Positions 15,092 through 19,775 of a stretch of DNA of 19,779 nucleotides are shown one piece after another (position 1 is the stretch's first letter; every line of letters starts with the position of its first letter). The stretch is from contig JAYTXL010000232.1 of NCBI GenBank assembly GCA_043742955.1, positions 1 through 19,779 of the forward strand. The letters are read 5' to 3'. The DNA comes from JAYTXL01 sp043742955. GTDB lineage: Bacteria > Verrucomicrobiota > Verrucomicrobiia > Limisphaerales > JAYTXL01. Both the position numbers and the translations under genes were made by a program. The notes below the pieces were generated by a model. It saw only the letters and a list, made by a program, of their open reading frames with translations. It was not told where the DNA came from and did not search any database.

Positions 15092-15475
15092 TCAATTCTT
15101 CGATTTGAAGGTCTTGGCCTGCTTGAGCGTGCCGGCCTTGTCGTAGGTCTTCCACTCTCCGACTTTCTTTCCCTGCTCATAGGAACCCTCATCCCAGAGT
15201 TGGCCGTTCTCGTAGTAACGCCTCCAAAGACCGACTTGCTTACCGTCCCTGAAAGCCCCCGCTTGAAGAGGCTGCGCGTTCTCGCGCCGCCATTCCCAGT
15301 GCCCGTCCAATTCGCCAGCCCGATACTTGCCAACTGCCTTGAGTTTGCCGTTGCGGTAGAACCATTGCCACTTGCCGTCGCGCTTGCCGTCCTTCAAACG
15401 CCCTTCGCCAGATAGACCGCCGTCGGTGAAAAGCTCTTTGGTAGGCCCGTCAGAATTCTTGCTGCTTGGTTTCAT
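15092..15475 (-). CDS. MORN-variant (YwqK-like) repeat protein
   Basis: A 127-residue hydrophilic protein of about five tandem MORN_2-type repeats, each of the form G-x-x-x-G-x-W-x-x-Y/W-x-x-N-G-x-L. They include DGKRDGKWQWFYRNGKLKAV (29-48), AGELDGHWEWRRENAQPL, DGKQVGLWRRYYENGQLWDE (77-96) and QGKKVGEWKTYDKAGTLKQ. Proteins of this type include YwqK, annotated as an antitoxin of a secreted toxin system, but the repeats also occur in many unrelated proteins, so no function is assigned. The ATG at 15475 is chosen because the repeats begin right after it; the upstream extension falls in an array repeat. No signal peptide is seen. It is the leftmost gene of the small-gene array. Confidence 0.75.
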   Translation of the reverse strand: MKPSSKNSDGPTKELFTDGGLSGEGRLKDGKRDGKWQWFYRNGKLKAVGKYRAGELDGHWEWRRENAQPLQAGAFRDGKQVGLWRRYYENGQLWDEGSYEQGKKVGEWKTYDKAGTLKQAKTFKSKN

Positions 15476-15504
15476 AATTTCACGTTGCGTGTGCAAATAC
15501 GTCC

Positions 15505-15599
15505 AGACCCAAGGCCACCGACGGCGGCCCCGGGACGCGCCGATGGCAACCGCGATGGCCCGCCGCCGTTCGCGGGAACGCATGTTGTTTTGTTAGCCC
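15505..15599 (-). repeat. Array repeat A (attC-like)
   Basis: Read on the minus strand, it starts at the stop codon of the 140-residue gene (GGGCTAAC, then ACATGCG) and runs about 95 bases to CCGTCGGTGGCC. Bases 15547-15570 are identical over 24 positions to 19493-19516 in repeat C, 3.9 kb away. GGCGGCGGGCCA and TGGCC/GCCGCCGTC-like parts can fold into a stem. Position, stop-codon overlap, orientation and palindromy match integron attC sites; the terminal core is degenerate. Confidence 0.6.
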
Positions 15600-16015
15600 G
15601 CCAACTCCTGTAATAATCTGTCTGCATCCTCAATCCAAAATGCATCGCCACGACGAACGGCCTCCGCTCGCCCGTCGCGCAAGTATGCCCCGGCCCGCTC
15701 GGTGAGGCCAAGCTCGATGAACTGCTGTGCCAGTGAAATCATCTTGGTGTGCGTCGGCTCGTCAGGGAACGCCCGCGCCTCCTCCAGCGACAACTCGTAA
15801 AGACGCACCGCTTCTGCGGTATCGTCGGTGTAATCAGCCATCGCCTCGGTGAGAAACGGATGTGAGCGACCCAAACTCGCCTGCTCGTCGTAGAAACAGC
15901 GCAGCGTCTGGCACAGAGAATCGCGGAGCGCGTCATCGCCAGCCTCCGAGGCATTAACGATAGCAATCGTAAGCTCGTGAACTCGCTCGTAGATGTCTGG
16001 TGGAATGTTGCTCAT
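15593..16015 (-). CDS. Small helical protein of unknown function
   Basis: A 140-residue acidic, probably all-helical soluble protein beginning MSNIPPDIYERVHELTIA. Its second half (LSLEEARAFPDEPTHTKMISLAQQFIELGLTERAGAYLRDGRAEAVRRGDAFWIEDADRLLQEL) looks like one or two TPR-type helix pairs, but I do not recognise a family. The ATG at 16015 directly follows the end of repeat B and gives the same CC[AC]CATGAGCAAC start context as the unknown gene at 19079-19435. Its stop codon lies in the first bases of repeat A, the typical arrangement of an integron cassette gene. No Shine-Dalgarno or signal peptide is seen. Confidence 0.65.
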   Translation of the reverse strand: MSNIPPDIYERVHELTIAIVNASEAGDDALRDSLCQTLRCFYDEQASLGRSHPFLTEAMADYTDDTAEAVRLYELSLEEARAFPDEPTHTKMISLAQQFIELGLTERAGAYLRDGRAEAVRRGDAFWIEDADRLLQELAG

Positions 16016-16029
16016 GGGGTGCGCTTGGT

Positions 16030-16120
16030 GGCCAACGAGCTCAGCGACCCGGCCCACGAGGGCGTCCGATTGCAACCGGGACGCTATGGCCGGATTAGCC
16101 GCTGCAGCGCATGTTTAGGC
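16030..16120 (-). repeat. Array repeat B (attC-like)
   Basis: Minus strand: eight bases after the yoeB stop it begins CGCCTAAACATGCGCTGCAG and it ends GTCGCTGAGCTCGTTGGCC. GCTGCAGCGGC near the start and GTCGCTGAGC near the end are inversely related. The centre shares GGTTGCAATCGG with repeat C. Ends of GCCTAA and GTTGGCC type with inner palindromic arms are what attC sites show (RYYYAAC ... GTTRRRY, each off by one position here). Confidence 0.65.
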
Positions 16121-16127
16121 GTTCGGC

Positions 16128-16391
16128 TCATTCGTAGTGAGTCCACATCCGAACGACCTTGATCGTGCGTTCGGCATCATAGACCTGATACACCAAGCGG
16201 TGCTGAATGTCGATACGGCGCGAAGATGACCCAGCCAAATCGCCAACGAGTTTTTCGCCGGGCGGCGGGTTCTGGAAAGGGTTCTTGGCGAGGATGTCGA
16301 GAAGTCGTTGCGCGTGTGATTTTAGGTTTGAGGACGCTATCTTCTTGGCGTCCTTCCGGGCTTGCTTGGTGTAAACGATAGACCAGTTCAC
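16128..16391 (-). CDS. yoeB: YoeB/Txe-family mRNA interferase toxin
   Basis: An 87-residue basic protein, MNWSIVYTKQARKDAKKI..., with the YoeB layout: Glu46 in NPPPGEKLVGDLAG, Arg65 in SRRIDIQHRLVYQV, and the terminal TIKVVRMWTHYE supplying the His-Tyr pair (His85, Tyr86). These match the known catalytic set of YoeB (Glu, Arg, His, Tyr), so the toxin looks active. YoeB cleaves mRNA at the ribosomal A site and is neutralised by YefM, encoded just upstream with a four-base ATGA overlap. Length is normal (84-90 residues). Confidence 0.93.
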   Translation of the reverse strand: MNWSIVYTKQARKDAKKIASSNLKSHAQRLLDILAKNPFQNPPPGEKLVGDLAGSSSRRIDIQHRLVYQVYDAERTIKVVRMWTHYE

Positions 16392-16630
16392 CAGCCGGGA
16401 TTCTTGGAGGCTTTATTGAGCGGCTCGGCCATGCCCTTGCGGATGGAGTCACGCAGACCGGGAATCGAGATGAGGTAAAGCGTCTCCTGGATGCTGCGCC
16501 AGTCGTCCTCCGACACGAGAACAGCGTTGGAACGCTTGCCCGTGATCTGAATGGGTTCGTGAGAATCGGCGGCCTCATCAAGGAGTTGGTAGAGCTTGGA
16601 GCGCGCTTGGGTGACGGAAATTGAAGTCAT
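16388..16630 (-). CDS. yefM: YefM/Phd-family antitoxin
   Basis: An 80-residue protein starting MTSISVTQARSKLYQLLDEAADSHEPIQITGKRSNAVLVSEDDWRSIQETLYL. This is the Phd/YefM DNA-binding and dimerisation fold, followed by a flexible C-terminus (RDSIRKGMAEPLNKASKNPGW) that would wrap the toxin. It overlaps yoeB by ATGA and should repress its own promoter with the toxin as corepressor. The module occupies a neat cassette: the GTTAGGC boundary lies about 50 bases upstream of its ATG and repeat B follows the toxin. Confidence 0.93.
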   Translation of the reverse strand: MTSISVTQARSKLYQLLDEAADSHEPIQITGKRSNAVLVSEDDWRSIQETLYLISIPGLRDSIRKGMAEPLNKASKNPGW

Positions 16631-16635
16631 GCCCG

Positions 16636-16665
16636 AAGCGTGCGTTAAAGCGTACGCTCTGTCAA
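16636..16665 (-). promoter_or_regulatory. Promoter/operator candidate for yefM-yoeB
   Basis: A perfect -35 hexamer TTGACA (16665-16660, minus strand) is followed by the 8-bp palindrome GCGTACGC and a related CGCACGC. The 17-base spacing leads to a poor -10 (GCACGC), which would place the transcript start almost at the ATG. The palindromes suit autoregulation by YefM/YoeB, whose known operators are short palindromes. The promoter lies inside the cassette, so the module would be self-expressed. Confidence 0.4.
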
Positions 16666-16679
16666 GTGGCGCGGAGAAC

Positions 16680-16866
16680 GCCTAACACCCCGTACCAAGG
16701 ACATGAAAATGAACATAAAAACGTCACCGGCTGTTGGGGGCAGCGCTGGGCGTTTCGTTTGAGTGTCGGTTAGCACTCATTTCTTCATTTTGAATGTCTT
16801 GCTCTGCTTGGGTGCTGCGGCGCATGTGTTGTTCAAGTTATCTACATTCCTCTTCTTGTCAGGCGT
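16680..16866 (-). repeat. Array repeat region F (attC-like, possibly two overlapping sites)
   Basis: On the minus strand the region begins at the vapC stop (ACGCCTGAC) and ends in a canonical GTTAGGC (16686-16680). Two half-site starts are visible: ATAACTTGAACAACACATGCG with CGCAGC, and TGCTAACC (16775-16768) followed by ACGCCCAGCGCTGC. Both resemble the half-site left beside the IS110 fragment. The whole is longer than a usual attC, so it may be two sites or a rearranged one. Confidence 0.5.
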
Positions 16867-17260
16867 TTGTTGGTGCAAGCCGGACATGAGGATACTCCAC
16901 AATCTTGCTGTCCACGGTGACGAGAGGTGCATCCAGAATACGAAATGTCGCGACTATGATTTGGTCGGCGGGGTCGCGGTGAAAAGTGGCGGGAAGCTGT
17001 GTGGACTCCACGCTGATGCGGGGCGAAAGCTCGATGAGTCGGACACCCGGATACGCCAGCGCCTGCTGAATCCAATCGAACACCGGGCACGGCAAAGTAA
17101 GCCGTCCGCGCTCGACGAGCTTGGCGACCCCCCAGCACGAAATCGCACTCACGCCGAGGCCCGTCTGCTCGGCGGACTCAAGCATCGTGCGTGTGGAGGC
17201 AGAAAGTGCGGAATCGCCATGAACCCACCAGACCCAGATGTGAGTATCGAGAATAATAAC
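16859..17260 (-). pseudogene. VapC-type PIN-domain toxin, start codon and one catalytic residue lost
   Basis: The frame from 17260 encodes a 133-residue PIN-domain ribonuclease of the VapC type: VIILDTHIWVWWVHGD with catalytic Asp5, AISCWGVAKLVERGRL, the RDPADQIIVAT block with Asp99, and LVTVDSKI with Asp117. Two defects stand out. The codon where translation should begin is GTT rather than GTG, with no ATG/GTG/TTG until Met26, beyond Asp5. The conserved Glu of the W-E-x-A motif is Gly44 (GGG instead of GAG). Either change should abolish toxicity. Otherwise the frame is open and well preserved, indicating recent inactivation. It pairs with the vapB frame upstream. Confidence 0.8.
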
Positions 17261-17472
17261 CCGGCAGCCTCCCAGTCAGCGTCCGCCACGGGTTCAGTGG
17301 GAGCGAGGAGCGTGACCGGGGTGCCGCGGAGCGGGTAGCGGGAGCCGGAAGCGGCAACGGCAGCAAATGGGAGGACGATGACCTCGACGGACTCGCCGCG
17401 ACGAAAGGGAATGTCGCGCAAAGTGATGGTGCCATCCTCGGACAAAGTAGCTTCGGTGCGGTGTGCTTGCAT
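17149..17472 (-). CDS. VapB-type antitoxin, read through into the vapC region
   Basis: From the ATG at 17472 the first 71 codons encode an antitoxin: MQAHRTEATLSEDGTITLRDIPFRRGESVEVIVLP, a swapped-hairpin-type DNA-binding start, then YPLRGTPV and an acidic EPVADADWEAAG tail that is the usual toxin-binding end. Relatives stop here. In this copy codon 72 is TTA where TGA would end the protein, so translation runs 36 codons further in the wrong frame over vapC. Base 17258 (A on the plus strand) is the only change needed to restore both the antitoxin stop and the toxin GTG start. The antitoxin part may remain functional with an added tail. Confidence 0.75.
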   Translation of the reverse strand: MQAHRTEATLSEDGTITLRDIPFRRGESVEVIVLPFAAVAASGSRYPLRGTPVTLLAPTEPVADADWEAAGLLFSILTSGSGGFMAIPHFLPPHARCLSPPSRRASA

Positions 17473-17519
17473 GGCAGGAGGATAAAGCCTTCGATCCAGG
17501 GGCAAGCGCGCAAAACGCC
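17470..17519 (-). promoter_or_regulatory. Leader of the vapB gene, shared with the TA module at 18957-19006
   Basis: The 50 bases ending in the vapB ATG contain GGCGTTT, GCGCTTGCC, ATCGAAGGCTTTATCCTCC in the same order and at similar spacing as the 50 bases before the unrelated antitoxin at 18759-18959. It likely holds the promoter, with TTTATC-like sequence as a -10 candidate, but no convincing -35 is evident. Confidence 0.45.
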
Positions 17520-17521
17520 AT

Positions 17522-17609
17522 ATCAACGACCCCAATAGCGATCCGGCGCACGGGACACGTGGATTGCAAACCCTGGCGTCAGGCCGGGTTAGATGCCAGC
17601 ATGGTTAGC
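17522..17609 (-). repeat. Array repeat D (attC-like)
   Basis: Minus strand: begins CGCTAACCATGC, includes TCTAACCCGGC, GGGTTTGCAATCCACG and GCGCCGGATCGCT, and ends GGGGTCGTTGATATGG. It shares CGCTAACCAT, the central GGTT(T)GCAATC and the GCCG..TCGCT end with repeats B and C but is the most diverged of the full-length copies. It separates the vapBC and mazEF units. Confidence 0.5.
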
Positions 17610-17756
17610 GAACCAACCTCGTCGGACGAGGAGCAATGACGTAAAGAGCTGAATTTGCCTTTTCACTGTAAATCAAGCACTTGCGTTTCCAGCTCTTCAG
17701 GAGCGGTCGAATTGGAAATTGACGACGCCCGACAGCGGGAATACGGTGCGAGCGTC

Positions 17757-17942
17757 ATGGAAGCCATCGCCGAAAAACTAGAGAACAAGCTCCACGAGTG
17801 GAAGCCGGAAACCTCGCAAAAGGTTCGGGTGCTCGTGGCTGAAATCATCGAACTGGCGGACGACGACGCTCTGGACATCGGACGCTCGCGGAGCGTCGAG
17901 CAGGAAGTGATGGACATACTCGATGAGCCCTCGCCCCGGTGA
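17757..17942 (+). CDS. MazE-like antitoxin of a truncated mazEF module
   Basis: A 61-residue acidic helical protein, MEAIAEKLENKLHEWKPETSQKVRVLVAEIIELADDDALDIGRSRSVEQEVMDILDEPSPR. The DALDIGRSRSVEQEVxDxLDE end is what I know from small antitoxin-like genes found immediately before MazF/PemK toxins. Its last 20 bases overlap the start of a MazF frame. Unlike most array genes it is on the plus strand. The ATG at 17757 is preferred; the frame extends upstream but with no family-like sequence. Without its toxin, the gene is probably a relic or a free antidote. Confidence 0.6.
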   Translation: MEAIAEKLENKLHEWKPETSQKVRVLVAEIIELADDDALDIGRSRSVEQEVMDILDEPSPR

Positions 17943-17973
17943 AGTCTGGCTGGCAGACCTCGGAATGCCATGA
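17923..17973 (+). pseudogene. Truncated MazF/PemK toxin (16 residues left)
   Basis: Overlapping the antitoxin end in another frame is MSPRPGEVWLADLGMP followed by a stop. P-G-E-V-W-L-A-D-L-G is the conserved N-terminus of MazF/PemK ribonucleases, which normally continue for about 110 residues with a K-x-R-P-x-x-V-V segment. Here that is missing and the next sequence is the leader of an IS110-family transposase gene, so the toxin was cut by the insertion at about 17967-17970. Confidence 0.7.
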
Positions 17974-18467
17974 TGGGTTGAACGCGGCCCGACTTGGGGC
18001 CACGCTGAGAACGCAGTTCCAAACATCAACCATCACGTTCATGAAAGAATACATCCTCAAACCCATCACAGCGCCCACCACCTTAACTCAAACCTCCACC
18101 GGCGACAAGCGCCCAGTGCCGCCGCGCCAACCCCTGCCCACGGCGGTGATTGATCCCACCAAACCGCAGCTCAAGCTCGGGCTCGATGTGCATCTGGAAT
18201 TCAGCATGGCGGTGGCGCAGAAGGATCATGCCAATCCACACGCGCCGCGCAAATTCACCTGGGCTGAACTCGTGGCGCAAGTCCAGCGCTGGGTGGCCGA
18301 GGGTTACCAGATATTTTGCGTGCAGGAGAGTTGCGGCTTCGGGTTCGTGCTGCACTGGGAACTGGTGGCGGCCGGGGCGCAGAGTTTTCTGATCACGCCC
18401 ATCGCACTCAATGGCAAACGCAAGACGGACAAGCTGGATGCGCGGGCGTTGTGCCAGCGACTGTCCC
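17969..18467 (+). mobile_element. Remnant of an IS110-family element
   Basis: The segment starts at the point where mazF is cut, includes a non-coding leader of about 70 bases and the N-terminal DEDD half of an IS110-type transposase. It ends abruptly at about 18467, where the sequence becomes an array half-repeat (E). The serine-containing C-terminal half and the right end of the element are missing, so it cannot move by itself. Confidence 0.65.
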
Positions 18468-18493
18468 GCTGCAGCGCATGGGTGTTTCGTTGA
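18041..18493 (+). pseudogene. IS110-family transposase, 3' truncated
   Basis: A 150-residue frame from the ATG at 18041. It has the RuvC-like DEDD nuclease region of IS110 transposases: LGLDVHLEFSMAVAQKD (Asp49), VQESCGFGFVLHWEL (Glu96), then GKRKTDKLDARALCQRLSR with Asp130 and Asp133. Full-length relatives are about 300-400 residues with a C-terminal Transposase_20 domain carrying the catalytic serine. Here only residues 1 to about 143 are native, and the last seven (CSAWVFR) are read from the adjoining array repeat. Non-functional. A longer upstream frame reaches 17939 but lacks family sequence. Confidence 0.75.
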
Positions 18494-18500
18494 AGTTACT
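18468..18500 (-). repeat. Array half-repeat E (attC-like, cut by the IS110 fragment)
   Basis: Minus strand: right at the stop of the module-2 toxin lies TAACTTCAACGAAACACCC, then ATGCGCTGCAGCGG. The 13-mer GCTGCAGCGCATG (plus, 18468-18480) is identical to 16099-16111 in repeat B. The second half of the repeat is absent and replaced by transposase sequence. Confidence 0.55.
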
Positions 18501-18762
18501 AACGGCGTCCAGCAATGATTCGGTCATACTTGCTGTGATGACCAATCCAGAACCAAACGATGTCAGAACCATCCTCGACTGCGGTTGCGCGATAGTGGAT
18601 GCCGACACGAACCGACCACATCCTGCCAACCTTCTTGAAGTGGAGGGACGGATGCCGCGAATCGGTCTTGAGAAGTTCGTAGTTCTCGTCCGCCAGCCGC
18701 TGAATCTCCTCGGGAATTTGGGCATAGAACTGCCAGAATTTTGGGTTGGTGCGGTGCCTCAC
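18499..18762 (-). CDS. RelE/ParE-like toxin of TA module 2
   Basis: An 87-residue toxin read from GTG at 18762, which overlaps the antitoxin stop as GTGA, exactly as in module 1. It has RTNPKFWQFYAQIPEEIQRLADENY, HPSLHFKKVG, WSVRVGIHYRATA and IVWFWIGHHSKYD, block for block the same family as the toxin at 2209-2469. An alternative TTG start at 18774 would add four residues and overlap the antitoxin by 16 bases; the GTG is preferred because of the conserved coupling. All conserved blocks are present, so it looks active. Its stop abuts half-repeat E. Confidence 0.82.
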   Translation of the reverse strand: MRHRTNPKFWQFYAQIPEEIQRLADENYELLKTDSRHPSLHFKKVGRMWSVRVGIHYRATAVEDGSDIVWFWIGHHSKYDRIIAGRR

Positions 18763-18959
18763 AAGTCTCGGCAACGCCCCTCGCGCAGATCACGGATGGC
18801 CTCGTCTGCAAGGGCGTCCAAACGTCCGGCGGCGACATCCTCCTCGAACTGTTTGTCCCACGCCGAAGCGTCGAACTCGGAGAACCAGTCGCGGAAAGAC
18901 AAAAGCTCGTGACGGGAGAGCTTGCTGACGGCAGTTTCGATTTCGTGGACGGTGCTCAT
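18759..18959 (-). CDS. Antitoxin of RelE/ParE-like TA module 2
   Basis: A 66-residue acidic protein, MSTVHEIETAVSKLSRHELLSFRDWFSEFDASAWDKQFEEDVAAGRLDALADEAIRDLREGRCRDL. MSTV-x-EIE, the W-D-x-Q-x-x-x-D-V-x-A-G segment and an acidic C-terminus are shared with the antitoxin at 1991-2212, though the middle and end have diverged. The ATG at 18959 is chosen for this match; a longer upstream frame runs into the leader and repeat. The stop overlaps the toxin GTG. An inverted repeat about 25 bases upstream may be its operator. Confidence 0.78.
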   Translation of the reverse strand: MSTVHEIETAVSKLSRHELLSFRDWFSEFDASAWDKQFEEDVAAGRLDALADEAIRDLREGRCRDL

Positions 18960-18984
18960 GTCGGGAGAATAAAGCGTTCCGATT

Positions 18985-19010
18985 TCTAGGCAAGCGCAGA
19001 AACGCCTAGA
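18985..19010. promoter_or_regulatory. Inverted repeat upstream of TA module 2
   Basis: TCTAGGC and GCCTAGA form a perfect 7-bp inverted repeat around 12 bases, 25 bases before the antitoxin ATG. It may be an autoregulatory operator. Its distal arm coincides with the presumed boundary of the preceding array repeat (TCTAGGC compares with GTTAGGC), so it could instead belong to that recombination site. Confidence 0.45.
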
Positions 19011-19086
19011 CCCAATGCCCTTAAGGAATTCATCTGATTTTTCGGGTTGTTGATTATCAAGCACTTAGTACTTGTGCTTTAGGCCA
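19003..19086 (-). repeat. Array spacer H (degenerate attC-like)
   Basis: Minus strand: from the stop of the 118-residue gene, GGCCTAAAGCACAAGTACTA continues with GTGCTT (AAGCAC/GTGCTT hairpin) and ends GGGTCTAGGCGTTTC. GCCTA and TAGGC at the two ends are complementary, as in attC cores, but the inner sequence is AT-rich and unlike repeats A-D. It may be a different class of site. Confidence 0.35.
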
Positions 19087-19435
19087 CATGTCCATGAGAA
19101 CGAATGCCTCCGGTGAACCAGCTTGGCGGTTTTCCCTCCCCGAACCAACCCCAATCATTAAGTGTCTCAACATAAACCTCGCGGCAATAAGGTTCGTAAC
19201 TGTGCGGGTTCAAATCGGACTCAAAATAATCCGTCCCGTCAGCAGCGTCAGAGATCCAATCGGCGTCAAACCGCGTGAGAATCAATGCGCCACTGGGCGA
19301 ACCGAAATCTGGCAGCAATCCGCCCGTGGTGGTCACAGACCGACGGTCTTTGGTGATGAAAGTAAACGGGTGAATGTATCGGATGCCGGGGTCAAGACTC
19401 GCGTCGATCCAAGCTTGTGCAGCGGGGTTGCTCAT
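19079..19435 (-). CDS. Unknown 118-residue protein
   Basis: A soluble 118-residue protein, MSNPAAQAWIDASLDPGIRYIHPFTFITKDRRSVTTTGGLLPDFGSPSGALILTRFDADWISDAADG..., rich in aromatic and acidic residues towards the end (DYFESDLNPHSYEPYCREVYVETLNDWGWFGEGKPPSWF). The size and composition resemble immunity proteins of polymorphic toxin systems, but I recognise no family and assign no function. The ATG at 19435 lies just after repeat C in the same CCACATGAGCAAC context as the gene at 15593-16015. It has neither signal peptide nor membrane helix. Confidence 0.65.
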   Translation of the reverse strand: MSNPAAQAWIDASLDPGIRYIHPFTFITKDRRSVTTTGGLLPDFGSPSGALILTRFDADWISDAADGTDYFESDLNPHSYEPYCREVYVETLNDWGWFGEGKPPSWFTGGIRSHGHVA

Positions 19436-19440
19436 GTGGC

Positions 19441-19533
19441 GGCTTACCTCAGAGGTAAGCCCAGCGACGGCGGCCACGAGGCGCGCCGATTGCAACCGCG
19501 ATGGCCCGCCGCCGTTAGCAGCGTATGGTTAGC
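19441..19533 (-). repeat. Array repeat C (attC-like) ending in a perfect palindrome
   Basis: Minus strand: starts just after the DUF2442 stop with CCGCTAACCATACGCTGC, has GGCGGCGGGCCATCGCGG and GTGGCCGCCGTCGC arms that can pair, and ends in a 21-base palindrome (10-bp arms GGCTTACCTC / GAGGTAAGCC, 19441-19461). Bases 19493-19516 are identical to part of repeat A. The terminal GGTAAGCC is one change from a GTTAGCC core and complementary in kind to the starting GCTAACC. Confidence 0.62.
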
Positions 19534-19535
19534 GG

Positions 19536-19775
19536 TCAGATTGCCAAAAGGCTTCGCACGGAAATGTCTTCATCCACGTCCTCCCAGTGAATCCCGACTC
19601 CTCGACCAATGAGACTCCAATTGGTGCGTTGAGCGGGAGTAGCGCGCAACAATCGCGGAAACCATTCGAGCGGTGCTGAAACGCTCCGACCGTCTGCCAG
19701 CGTGACTACGAGTTCGTCATCCGTGAACGCAACGTCCACGGCGTCTGCAACTGGTTTACTGATTAAAGTGCTCAT
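19536..19775 (-). CDS. DUF2442 protein
   Basis: A complete 79-residue protein, MSTLISKPVADAVDVAFTDDELVVTLADGRSVSAPLEWFPRLLRATPAQRTNWSLIGRGVGIHWEDVDEDISVRSLLAI. D-D-E-L-V-V-x-L-A-D-G-R, P-L-x-W-F-P-R-L-x-x-A-T, R-x-N-W and G-x-G-I-H-W-x-x-x-D-E-D-I-S are the DUF2442 signatures. Such proteins are often encoded beside DUF4160 or other toxin-antitoxin-like partners and are suspected antitoxins or regulators, unproven. The start ATG is four bases from the window end, so an upstream partner could lie just outside. Its stop is followed by repeat C. Confidence 0.88.
   Translation of the reverse strand: MSTLISKPVADAVDVAFTDDELVVTLADGRSVSAPLEWFPRLLRATPAQRTNWSLIGRGVGIHWEDVDEDISVRSLLAI

Noticed and set aside
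14910..15146. 78-codon plus-strand open frame before the MORN gene
   Set aside because: No family resemblance and low-complexity composition; overlaps the end of the MORN gene and a possible repeat remnant.
15505..19533. CRISPR array
   Set aside because: Repeats are ~90 bp, diverged, separated by genes of 200-700 bp, and no cas gene is present; this is not CRISPR spacing.
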